Source: Sphingomonas sp. ERG5
Lineage (GTDB): Bacteria > Pseudomonadota > Alphaproteobacteria > Sphingomonadales > Sphingomonadaceae
Direction of reading: 5' to 3'
Length of the DNA: 64,000 nt
Assembly (NCBI RefSeq): GCF_000803065.1
Contig: NZ_JSXI01000074.1
Coordinates: forward strand, 1-64,000
Part shown: in pieces, positions 55,865 to 63,470 of the stretch
Layout: each line of letters starts with the position of its first letter
How positions within the stretch are numbered: position 1 is the stretch's first letter
Notes under the pieces: model-generated
The model's database searches: none
The model's input: the letters and a program-made list of their open reading frames with translations, nothing else
What the model was told of the DNA's origin: nothing
Program-made: the position numbers and the translations under genes

Positions 55865-56365
55865 TCATTCCCCAGATCCGTTATCGACTGGCTGCGGCGG
55901 ATAGACATTGGGTTTGTCGACCATCAGCTTGTCGACCGCCGCGAAGGCCTCGGCAAAGCCGGTCATCAGCGTCGTCTTGGCGCTCGGATCGATCCGGCAG
56001 GTCTTGGCGAAATCGGCAAATGCCTCGTCGACCTGTTTGCGAACCTCCGCCGCGCGGTCGGTCGGGGGATCGTCGAACTGGAAGCCGCTATTATAGCTCA
56101 GCGCCTTGCAGCCCTTGAGCGGCTTGAACTCGGCCTGGATGCTGCCGCCCGTATTGCTCTCGCTTGGACGATAGATCAGGTCGACCTCCGGGATCACTTT
56201 CTCGATCGTCACCAGCCGATCACTGTCGTCGCCCGGCTTGTGGCCGACATCCGCCAGATTCCATCCTGCAACCTGGGTAAGGCTGTCTTCTACCGGCGCA
56301 TTCGCTGCCAGAGCGATGCCCGCGCCGATGATCAGGAGGGAGGAGATGGCGATGCGTTTTGGCAT
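55865..56365 (-). CDS. Exported hypothetical protein with CarB-like signal peptide
   Basis: The product is 166 residues from an ATG that overlaps the stop of the previous gene by one base (TAATG). The first 17 residues (MPKRIAISSLLIIGAGI) are 12/17 identical to the CarB N-terminus and the DNA is about 85% identical over 48 bases. Here they act as a signal peptide, followed by ALAANA. The mature part is about 140 residues with two cysteines (KGCKAL and KTCRID) and ends with Pro/Asn-rich sequence. No family is recognised. It lies between carA and carB. Confidence 0.75.
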   Translation of the reverse strand: MPKRIAISSLLIIGAGIALAANAPVEDSLTQVAGWNLADVGHKPGDDSDRLVTIEKVIPEVDLIYRPSESNTGGSIQAEFKPLKGCKALSYNSGFQFDDPPTDRAAEVRKQVDEAFADFAKTCRIDPSAKTTLMTGFAEAFAAVDKLMVDKPNVYPPQPVDNGSGE

Positions 56366-56673
56366 TACTGGCTGTTGCCTTCGTCGCGATATGATTCGTT
56401 GCCGATAAAGCCCATCTTCATGGGAAACTTCGCCTTTTTCAGTTCCGCCAGCGCACAATCGACCGACTTGAATGACGAGGTTGCCGGCGGCTGAAAATGA
56501 AGATCATCCTCACCTTCGAGCTTCAGTGCCGATTGCGGCAAACCGCATTTGTCGGAAATGGCGTTTAACGAAGCGATTTTCTGTTGCCGCAAGGAGACGG
56601 GTTTATCGTTGGTGGCGGCAGGAGCGCATCCGGACGACAGGCCGAAAAGCGCAAGGAGCCAGACCTTCCTCAT
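56365..56673 (-). CDS. Small hypothetical lipoprotein
   Basis: This 102-residue protein has a lipobox (LSSGC, Cys16) and a short helical mature domain with two cysteines (DKCGLP and VDCAL). Its start overlaps the carA stop by four bases and its stop overlaps the next start (TAATG), so it is translationally coupled on both sides. Its role in the car operon is unknown. Confidence 0.75.
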   Translation of the reverse strand: MRKVWLLALFGLSSGCAPAATNDKPVSLRQQKIASLNAISDKCGLPQSALKLEGEDDLHFQPPATSSFKSVDCALAELKKAKFPMKMGFIGNESYRDEGNSQ

Positions 56674-57833
56674 TTCAACGACCCAACAAACTTCTCGAAC
56701 AGATACAGGCTATCCTGCGGCCCCGGGCTCGCCTCGGGGTGATATTGAACGCTGAACGCCGGCCGGTCGGTCAGTTCGAAGCCGGCATTGCTGCCATCGA
56801 ACAGCGACACATGCGTCTCGCGCGCCGTTGCCGGCAGTGTTTCGCTGACCACCGCGAAACCGTGGTTCATCGAGGTGATCTCGACCGCGCCGTCGCTGAG
56901 CCGCTTGACCGGGTGGTTGGCGCCGCGATGGCCCTGGAACATCTTGGTCGTCTCCGCGCCGACCGCGAGGCCAAGCAGTTGATGGCCGAGGCAGATGCCG
57001 AACAGCGGGATGCGGGTTTCGAGCAATTGCTGGATCACAGGGACGGCATATTCGCCAGTCGCGGCGGGATCGCCCGGGCCGTTCGACAGGAAGATGCCAT
57101 CGGGTTTCAGCGCCATCACCTGATCGAAGGTCGCCGTCGCGGGAAGGACGCTGACCTTGGCGCCGGCCTGAACCAGATTGCGGTAGATGTTGCGCTTGGC
57201 GCCATAATCGATCGCCACGACATGTGGGCGAGCGGCGTCGCCGGACGCGTCGTCATAGCCGAAGCCAAGCCGCCAGATGCCGCCTTCCCAGCCATAATGC
57301 GTCTCGGTGGTGACCTCGATCGCCAGATCCATGCCCTCAAGACCAGGCCAGCCGCGCGCCATGTCGAGCAGCTTCGGAATATCGAACTCGCCCGTCGCGG
57401 AGTGTGCGATCACGCCGTTGGGCGCACCGCCCGCACGAATGCGCCGGGTCAGTGCGCGGGTATCGATCCCGGCCAGGCCGATCCGATCATGCGTCTTCAT
57501 CCAGCTGTCGAGCCGATCGACCGAACGGAAATTGGACGGCTCGGTCACATCCTCGCGCACGATGATGCCCAGCGCATGCGGGTCGTTCGCCTCGATATCC
57601 TCGGGGTTGGCGCCGACATTGCCGATATGCGGGAAAGTGAAGGTGATGATCTGCCCGGCGAAGGACGGATCAGTCATCACTTCCTGATAGCCGGTCATCG
57701 CGGTGTGGAAGCATACTTCACCGACGGCGGCGCCTTCCGCGCCGAAACCTCGGCCCCATGCGACGTCTCCGGATGCGAGGACCAACACCCCCGTGGCTCC
57801 TTCAGGCGCAGCAATAGGTTTGGCGTCGGCCAT
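56670..57833 (-). CDS. carA: Carbamoyl-phosphate synthase small subunit (glutaminase)
   Basis: This 387-residue protein has an N-terminal CPSase domain (GEVCFHTAMTGYQEVMTDPSFAGQIITFTFPHIGN). Its C-terminal class I glutamine amidotransferase has the catalytic Cys in PLFGICLGHQLL and the His in SMNHGFAV/VQYHPEASPG. It passes ammonia to CarB. The start at 57833 gives the expected N-terminus; GGAG lies 11 bases upstream. Two small genes follow before carB. Confidence 0.97.
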   Translation of the reverse strand: MADAKPIAAPEGATGVLVLASGDVAWGRGFGAEGAAVGEVCFHTAMTGYQEVMTDPSFAGQIITFTFPHIGNVGANPEDIEANDPHALGIIVREDVTEPSNFRSVDRLDSWMKTHDRIGLAGIDTRALTRRIRAGGAPNGVIAHSATGEFDIPKLLDMARGWPGLEGMDLAIEVTTETHYGWEGGIWRLGFGYDDASGDAARPHVVAIDYGAKRNIYRNLVQAGAKVSVLPATATFDQVMALKPDGIFLSNGPGDPAATGEYAVPVIQQLLETRIPLFGICLGHQLLGLAVGAETTKMFQGHRGANHPVKRLSDGAVEITSMNHGFAVVSETLPATARETHVSLFDGSNAGFELTDRPAFSVQYHPEASPGPQDSLYLFEKFVGSLK

Positions 57834-57963
57834 CGTGGCGGGCACTCCATGGGGTTTCAATGTCGCTAAGGGGCGGGAGCTAGAGGCGCGAGCCCGATGC
57901 GTCAATCTGTTAAAGACATGACGGTTCGGCTAGGCGTCGAGATTGCCTTCGAAGGACGTTAAA

Positions 57964-58416
57964 ATGATTCGCGACGACATCAAGACCGCGCTCGTCACCG
58001 CCATGAAGGGCGGAGACAAGGCCGGCACCGCCACGCTCCGTCTGGTTCAGTCGGCAATCAAGAATCGCGACATCGAGGCACGGGTCGGCAAGGCGCCCGA
58101 CAGCGACGACGCGCTGGTGGTCGAAGTGCTGCAGAAAATGGTCAAGCAACGCCGCGAATCGATCGACATGTTCGTGAAGGGCAATCGCCAGGAACTCGCC
58201 GATGCCGAGGCGGCCGAAGTCGTGGTGATCGAGGCTTTCCTGCCGCAGCAGATGAGCGAAGCGGATACGGCCGCGGCGATCGAGGCGATCAAGGCCGAGC
58301 TGGGTGCGAGCGGCATGAAGGATATGGGGCGTGTGATGGCCGAGCTGAAGGCGCGGCATGCGACGACGCTGGACATGAGCAAGGCGAGTGCGGCGGTGAA
58401 GGCCGCGCTGAGCTAA
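57964..58416 (+). CDS. GatB/YqeY domain protein
   Basis: This 150-residue protein is all-helical: MIRDDIKTALVTAMKGGDKAGTATLRLVQSAIKNRDIEAR opens the GatB/YqeY family, and the tail GMKDMGRVMAELKARH matches the tRNA-binding helical domain of GatB. AAGGA lies seven bases upstream. It is typically found between carA and dnaG in sphingomonads and may help tRNA-dependent amidation, though this is unproven. Confidence 0.92.
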   Translation: MIRDDIKTALVTAMKGGDKAGTATLRLVQSAIKNRDIEARVGKAPDSDDALVVEVLQKMVKQRRESIDMFVKGNRQELADAEAAEVVVIEAFLPQQMSEADTAAAIEAIKAELGASGMKDMGRVMAELKARHATTLDMSKASAAVKAALS

Positions 58417-58423
58417 AAATCTC

Positions 58424-58443
58424 CCCTCCCGCTTGCGGGAGGG
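58424..58443. repeat. REP-like palindrome, left of the DUF559 gene
   Basis: CCCTCCCGC (58424-58432) pairs with GCGGGAGGG (58435-58443) over TT, eight bases after the yqeY stop. The copy at 58903-58924 is the same element in the opposite orientation. Confidence 0.75.
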
Positions 58444-58450
58444 AATAACC

Positions 58451-58525
58451 TATCCATACCCGGTCAATCAGGCCTCCGGCATGATTGAGAAATGCGCGGG
58501 GCGCATTTCGTGCCGGGTATGGATA
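58451..58525. repeat. Structured inverted-repeat element upstream of the DUF559 gene
   Basis: TATCCATACCCGG (58451-58463) pairs exactly with CCGGGTATGGATA (58513-58525). A second hairpin lies inside (AATGCG...CGCATT). The element ends 15 bases before the DUF559 start codon, so it would be in its 5' leader. Confidence 0.75.
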
Positions 58526-58540
58526 CGTTATTGGGAGGGC

Positions 58541-58966
58541 ATGTCGGACAAAGGCTACGCCAGACCAACGATGCGAGCCCGCGAATTGCGCGCGAACGCG
58601 ACCGATTCTGAACGCCGGCTCTGGACCCACCTCAGCGTGCGGCAAGTGGCAGGCGTTCGTTTCAACCGACAGGTCCCGATTGGCCCTTTCATCTGTGATT
58701 TCGTATCGCGCGGCGCGAAATTGGTGATCGAGGTCGATGGCGGTCAGCACAACTGGAATGCCGAAACCGATCGCGCGCGAACCCGTTATCTTGAAGCGCA
58801 GGGATTTCGCATCATTCGCTTCTGGAACAATGAGGTGATGGAGAGCATCGAAGGCGTCGTGGCTAAAATCGAGCAGGCACTGGCGGACAGGCCCTCCCCC
58901 GACCCCTCCCGCAAGCGGGAGGGGAGTTTTGGCGCGCGCTCCGCCGCCGCGGGGGATAAGACGTGA
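58541..58966 (+). CDS. DUF559 (Vsr-like) endonuclease-domain protein
   Basis: The product is 141 residues from an ATG with GGGAGG just upstream. The DUF559 domain is seen as RELRANATDSERRLWTHLSVRQVAGVRFNRQVPIGPFICDFVSRGAKLVIEVDGGQH, with the catalytic-type Glu-Val-Asp in VIEVDGGQH and GFRIIRFWNNEV at the end. This is the Vsr/restriction-endonuclease fold. The last 25 codons run through a REP-like hairpin. It sits between yqeY and dnaG and overlaps dnaG by four bases. Confidence 0.88.
   Translation: MSDKGYARPTMRARELRANATDSERRLWTHLSVRQVAGVRFNRQVPIGPFICDFVSRGAKLVIEVDGGQHNWNAETDRARTRYLEAQGFRIIRFWNNEVMESIEGVVAKIEQALADRPSPDPSRKREGSFGARSAAAGDKT
58903..58930 (+). terminator. Terminator-like REP hairpin ahead of dnaG
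   Basis: CCCCTCCCGC (58903-58912) pairs with GCGGGAGGGG (58915-58924) over AA, followed by AGTTTT. It lies inside the end of the DUF559 gene and 33 bases before dnaG, so it could limit read-through into dnaG-rpoD. Confidence 0.5.
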
Positions 58967-60861
58967 CCCTCACGCCGCAATTCCTCGACGAACTGCGCGC
59001 CCGCACATTGCTGTCGGCGCTGATCGGCCGCACCACCAAGCTGCAAAAGGCCGGCAAGGAATATCGCGCCTGCTGCCCGTTCCACAATGAGAAGACGCCC
59101 AGCTTCTACGTCAATGACGACAAGGGCTTTTATCACTGCTTCGGTTGCTCGGCGCATGGCGATGCAATCAAATGGCTGACTGACCAGCGCGGCCTGCCGT
59201 TCATGGATGCCGTCAAGGAGCTCGCCCAGGCTGCCGGGATGGAATTGCCGGCGATGGACCGGCAATCGGCGGAGAAAGCCGAGCGCGCCAAGGGATTGCA
59301 TGAAGTCTGTGCCGATGCCGCGAGCTGGTTCACCGGCCAGTTGAACGGGATTGCCGGCGCCGAAGCGCGCACCGTCCTGGAAAAGCGCGGCATCAAGGCG
59401 GCGACCGCCAAAGAATTCGCACTCGGCTTTGCCCCCGATTCGCGCGGAAAGCTGAAGGACGCGCTCAAGGACTATGGCGACCCGTTGCTGGTCGAGTCCG
59501 GCCTGCTGATTTCGGTCGAGGGTAAGGAACCCTATGATCGCTTTCGCGGGCGGTTGATGATCCCGATCCGCGACCCGCGCGGACGCACCATCGCATTTGG
59601 CGGGCGGATCATCGGTGACGGCGAGCCGAAATATCTCAATTCACCTGAGACTCCGCTCTTCGACAAAGGCCGTACGCTCTACAATCTCGACAAGGCGGCA
59701 GCGGCCAGCCGCAAGGCCAACCGGATTCTGGTGGTCGAAGGCTATATGGACGTCATCGCTCTCGCCCAGGCAGGATTTGGCGAAGCCGTCGCACCGCTCG
59801 GCACTGCGCTGACCGAAGCGCAGCTCGAACGGCTCTGGCGGCTGTCGGACATACCCATCCTGTGTTTCGATGGTGATTCGGCGGGGCAGAAGGCGGCGAT
59901 CCGCGCCGCGAATCGCGCGATGCCGATGCTTGGGCCGGGGCGCAGTCTTGCCTTTGTCACCTTGCCGCAAGGACAGGACCCTGACGATCTGGTTCGCGCC
60001 AAGGGGCCGGCCGCGTTCGAAGCGCTGATCCAGGCGGCCGAACCGCTGGTCGATCGACTGTGGAAACATGAGCGTGACGCTGAGCCGCTCGACACGCCCG
60101 AGCAGAAAGCCGGTTTCAAGCGGCGCTTCACCGAACTGGCCAATGCGATCGCCGACCAGGATGTGCGCACGGAATATCTCGCCGAATTCCGCCGCCGCTT
60201 CGACAAGATGTACGAGAAGGAGCGCAAGGAATGGACACCGCGCGCGCCCTTCGTTCCCGGCAAACGCGGCGGACCGAGAGATAAATGGAAACCGCCGGTC
60301 GGCCCGGTGACCGACTATGCGAAAAGCGTCGGCGCGACGGGCATCGATCGCATCCTCGCCAAGGCGATCGTGGCCGGCCTGATTCGCCACCCGGCTGAGA
60401 TTGCACGGCATATGGAAGTGCTGGGATCGCTGAAACTGGCCGATGACGCACTGGCAAAATTGTTCGAAGCGGTGGTGAATCTTGCGATCAAGGACGCAAA
60501 TAATGGCGGGGCGCTTGATAGCGAGGGCCTTCTCACCATATTGGCCTCATCTGAATTTGATATAATCGCGCACGATCTTCTGCGGGCCGACCAATTATCC
60601 TGTTCGTTTACGCAAAAGGATGCCGAGCCACAACGTGCCCGCGAAGACCTCGACGAGGCGATCGCGATCCTTGTGTCTCGCCCCGAAGTGGACGCGGCAT
60701 TGGCTGAAGCGACGGCGACGATGAAGACCCACTATTCGGACGAAGCGTTCGAAAAGCAGGTCGCGTTGGTGAAAGAACAGCAGGCGCTCGACGCTCGGCT
60801 TGCAAATCTTGTGCAAGCGAACGAAGACGCCAGAGCTTTTAGTACCGAGGGCAATGAATGA
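58963..60861 (+). CDS. dnaG: DNA primase
   Basis: This 632-residue primase begins at a GTG overlapping the DUF559 stop (GTGA). The zinc-binding motif uses Cys38, His41, Cys59 and Cys62 (CCPFHNEKTPSFYV...YHCFGC). The TOPRIM core follows, with ILVVEGYMDVIAL and LCFDGDSAGQKAA, which bind metal. The C-terminal domain that contacts DnaB is helical. It synthesises RNA primers for replication. The stop overlaps rpoD (ATGA). Confidence 0.97.
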   Translation: MTLTPQFLDELRARTLLSALIGRTTKLQKAGKEYRACCPFHNEKTPSFYVNDDKGFYHCFGCSAHGDAIKWLTDQRGLPFMDAVKELAQAAGMELPAMDRQSAEKAERAKGLHEVCADAASWFTGQLNGIAGAEARTVLEKRGIKAATAKEFALGFAPDSRGKLKDALKDYGDPLLVESGLLISVEGKEPYDRFRGRLMIPIRDPRGRTIAFGGRIIGDGEPKYLNSPETPLFDKGRTLYNLDKAAAASRKANRILVVEGYMDVIALAQAGFGEAVAPLGTALTEAQLERLWRLSDIPILCFDGDSAGQKAAIRAANRAMPMLGPGRSLAFVTLPQGQDPDDLVRAKGPAAFEALIQAAEPLVDRLWKHERDAEPLDTPEQKAGFKRRFTELANAIADQDVRTEYLAEFRRRFDKMYEKERKEWTPRAPFVPGKRGGPRDKWKPPVGPVTDYAKSVGATGIDRILAKAIVAGLIRHPAEIARHMEVLGSLKLADDALAKLFEAVVNLAIKDANNGGALDSEGLLTILASSEFDIIAHDLLRADQLSCSFTQKDAEPQRAREDLDEAIAILVSRPEVDAALAEATATMKTHYSDEAFEKQVALVKEQQALDARLANLVQANEDARAFSTEGNE

Positions 60862-62867
60862 CTGATACGACCGAGACGACCGATGCGCCGTTGATCGATC
60901 TTAACGACGCGTCGATCAAGAAGCTGGTCGCACGCGCCAAGAAGCGTGGGTACATCACGTACGAGCAGCTCAACGAAGCGCTGCCGCAGGATCAGATGTC
61001 ATCCGATCAGCTCGAGGACGTGATGTCCGCGCTGAACGAGATGGGCGTCAACATCGTCGAGAATGACGAAGCCGGCGAGGACGGCGAGGATAACGAGCAG
61101 GCCGAGGATGAGGTCGAATCGGTCGACACCGCCGAAGAAAGCGCCCCCTCGCTCGACGTGAAGAAGAAAGAAGTCATCGATCGTACCGACGATCCGGTGC
61201 GCATGTACCTGCGCGAGATGGGCGCGGTCGAACTGCTCAGCCGCGAGGGCGAAATCGCCATCGCCAAGCGCATCGAAGCCGGCCGCGACACGATGATTCT
61301 CGGCCTGTGTGAAAGCCCGATCACCTTCAACGCGATCATCGACTGGTCGAACGCGCTGAACGAAGGCACGATGCAGCTGCGCGAGATTCTCGATCTCGAC
61401 GCGATGCTGTCCAAGGACCCTGCCCCCGAATCGCTGACCGACGACGAAGACGGTGAAGGATCGGGCGAGATTTCCGAAAAGACCGCCGGCCCTTCGTTCA
61501 AGGAAGAGGAGGAGCCCGAAGAGGCGCCTGCCGACGAAGACGAGGATTCGATGACCGAGCGGCGCACGCCGCGTCCGTCGGACGATGAGGAGGAAGACAA
61601 CACCCTCTCGCTCGCCCAGATGGAAGAGCAGCTCAAGCCACAGGCGCTGGAGCGCTTCGCGAGCATCACCGCGCTGTACAAGAAATTTTCCAAGGTCCAG
61701 CAACAGCGCCTCGAAGCGATGGGCGCGGGCGGCGAGCTGTCGAGTGCGGACGAGCGCAAATATCACAAGCTGCGCGAAGACCTGACCGCCGAGGTCGAAA
61801 GCGTCCAGTTCCACAATGCCAAGATCGAATATCTGGTCGATCAGCTCTATGCCTTCAACCGGCGCCTGACCGCGCTGGGTGGGCAGATGCTGCGCCTCGC
61901 CGAGCGTCACAAGGTGCCGCGCAAGGATTTCCTCGATCGCTATATCGGCCATGAACTGGACGAGCAGTGGATCGCCGGCCTGGGCAAGCTCGACAAGAAA
62001 TGGACCGCGTTCGTCGAGAATGAGAGCGATTCGGTCGACCGTATCCGCATCGAGATCGCTGAGATCAGCCAGGCGACCGGCATGTCGCTCGCTGAGTTCC
62101 GCCGCATCGTCAACATGGTCCAGAAGGGCGAGCGCGAGGCGCGCATCGCCAAGAAGGAAATGGTCGAAGCGAATCTGCGCCTCGTGATCTCGATCGCGAA
62201 GAAATACACCAATCGCGGGCTGCAGTTCCTGGATCTGATCCAGGAGGGCAATATCGGCCTGATGAAGGCGGTGGATAAGTTCGAATATCGCCGCGGCTAC
62301 AAGTTCAGCACCTATGCGACCTGGTGGATTCGCCAGGCGATCACGCGGTCGATCGCCGATCAGGCGCGCACCATCCGTATTCCGGTGCACATGATCGAAA
62401 CGATCAACAAGCTGGTGCGGACCAGCCGCCAGTTCCTCCACGAGCAGGGCCGCGAGCCCACGCCCGAGGAAATGGCCGAGCGCCTGTCGATGCCGCTCGA
62501 AAAGGTCCGCAAGGTGATGAAGATCGCCAAGGAGCCGATCTCCCTCGAAACGCCGATCGGCGACGAGGAGGATTCGCATCTCGGCGATTTCATCGAAGAC
62601 AAGAACGCGATCATTCCGGTCGATGCGGCGATCCAGGCCAATCTCAAGGAAACCGTCACGCGGGTTCTGGCCAGCCTGACCCCGCGCGAGGAACGCGTGC
62701 TGCGCATGCGTTTCGGGATAGGCATGAACACCGATCACACTCTCGAAGAGGTGGGCCAGCAGTTCAGCGTGACGCGCGAGCGTATTCGCCAGATCGAAGC
62801 CAAGGCGCTGCGCAAGCTCAAGCATCCGAGCCGCTCGCGCAAGATGCGCAGCTTCCTCGACCAGTAA
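60858..62867 (+). CDS. rpoD: RNA polymerase primary sigma factor (sigma-70)
   Basis: This 669-residue protein has region 1.1 (KKLVARAKKRGYITYEQLNEALPQ...), 1.2 (DDPVRMYLREMGAVELLSREGEIAIAKRIEAG) and an acidic non-conserved insert of about 250 residues. Region 2 (IAKKEMVEANLRLVISIAKKYTNRGLQFLDLIQEGN..., YATWWIRQAITRSIADQARTIRIPVHM) and region 3 follow. Region 4 HTH is TLEEVGQQFSVTRERIRQIEAKALRKLKHPSRSRKMRSFL. It directs transcription from housekeeping promoters. ATGA overlap with dnaG. Confidence 0.98.
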   Translation: MTDTTETTDAPLIDLNDASIKKLVARAKKRGYITYEQLNEALPQDQMSSDQLEDVMSALNEMGVNIVENDEAGEDGEDNEQAEDEVESVDTAEESAPSLDVKKKEVIDRTDDPVRMYLREMGAVELLSREGEIAIAKRIEAGRDTMILGLCESPITFNAIIDWSNALNEGTMQLREILDLDAMLSKDPAPESLTDDEDGEGSGEISEKTAGPSFKEEEEPEEAPADEDEDSMTERRTPRPSDDEEEDNTLSLAQMEEQLKPQALERFASITALYKKFSKVQQQRLEAMGAGGELSSADERKYHKLREDLTAEVESVQFHNAKIEYLVDQLYAFNRRLTALGGQMLRLAERHKVPRKDFLDRYIGHELDEQWIAGLGKLDKKWTAFVENESDSVDRIRIEIAEISQATGMSLAEFRRIVNMVQKGEREARIAKKEMVEANLRLVISIAKKYTNRGLQFLDLIQEGNIGLMKAVDKFEYRRGYKFSTYATWWIRQAITRSIADQARTIRIPVHMIETINKLVRTSRQFLHEQGREPTPEEMAERLSMPLEKVRKVMKIAKEPISLETPIGDEEDSHLGDFIEDKNAIIPVDAAIQANLKETVTRVLASLTPREERVLRMRFGIGMNTDHTLEEVGQQFSVTRERIRQIEAKALRKLKHPSRSRKMRSFLDQ

Positions 62868-62879
62868 GCGAGTCGCACC

Positions 62880-62911
62880 GGCGTGCCTGTCCCTCCGGCG
62901 ACAGGCACGCC
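62880..62911 (+). terminator. Hairpin after rpoD
   Basis: GGCGTGCCTGTC (62880-62891) pairs perfectly with GACAGGCACGCC (62900-62911) over eight bases, 12 bases after the rpoD stop. No U-run follows. Confidence 0.55.
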
Positions 62912-63076
62912 CGCTGCCGCCTGATCGCCGCGACGAAGAGCCGCGCGGTGAACATGTGCCGCCATGAGCGGTGATGTCGATGAACCAGCCGAAGCGGTGA
63001 TGATGCTGGCGACCCTGTCGCCTAACCCAGCCCTTTCGCCTGAACGCTCCGTGGCGCGCCCGGCGATGTGGTGAGC

Positions 63077-63107
63077 CCCGGCGGAAGGGGACCATTCTTC
63101 CGCCGGG
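63077..63107. terminator. Second hairpin in the rpoD downstream region
   Basis: CCCGGCGGAAG (63077-63087) pairs with CTTCCGCCGGG (63097-63107) over GGGACCATT. A related CCGCCGGGA sequence recurs at about 63150. No T-run is present. Confidence 0.4.
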
Positions 63108-63233
63108 ACCTGGCCCGCCTCCGGAGGGTGGAGAACGTGCCGTCTTTTCCGCCGGGAGCGCGGGACCTGCTATCCCGACGGAAAACTCTAAAACTGGGTG
63201 GAGATATTTGGCGTGTCCCGCTTTCCCCTTGCC

Positions 63234-63347
63234 GTAACTCAGGTTTTAGCGATGCGTATTTACCATTGCGCCACCAAATGGACCCACCGAATCCCGTGAT
63301 TCATGCCCATTCGGCATTGGAATCACGGGAAATTTACCGTGAGTTAC
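63234..63347. other. Nested inverted-repeat region, possible leader RNA
   Basis: GTAACTCA (63234-63241) pairs with TGAGTTAC (63340-63347). Inside lies a long stem with TCCCGTGATTC (63292-63302) against GAATCACGGGA (63320-63330), and ATGCC/GGCAT further in over a CATTC loop, with a TG bulge. It lies about 125 bases upstream of the PAS gene and may be part of its leader. Confidence 0.5.
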
Positions 63348-63470
63348 ATCCGTTTCGGAGGTGTTGCCCGGTAACCACGTAAAATCTGCAACCGGTTCGG
63401 ATGCGTTGCCTTGCAGTGGGGGGCAAAAAGGGCGCCTCTTCCTATTCCCAACAAAGGGAGCAACCGTGAT

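Larger units (their letters stand above)
62868..63470. other. Non-coding, structured stretch downstream of rpoD
   Basis: About 600 bases without a convincing gene. The stretch holds a strong hairpin near rpoD, a second hairpin at 63077-63107, and a nested structure at 63234-63347. A further inverted repeat (CTGCAA...TTGCAG) spans about 63387-63418. Confidence 0.6.

Noticed and set aside
55602..55868. An 88-codon minus-strand frame ending at the carB start (TAATG)
   Set aside because: It runs through the palindrome at 55723-55750, has no binding site and no recognisable protein pattern; kept only as a remark because the TAATG junction resembles that of the neighbour.
60999..63095. A 698-codon open frame antisense to rpoD
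   Set aside because: Shadow of the sigma factor gene; no family resemblance.
63068..63382. A 104-codon plus-strand frame after rpoD
   Set aside because: Composition unlike real genes, no binding site, and it covers several hairpins.
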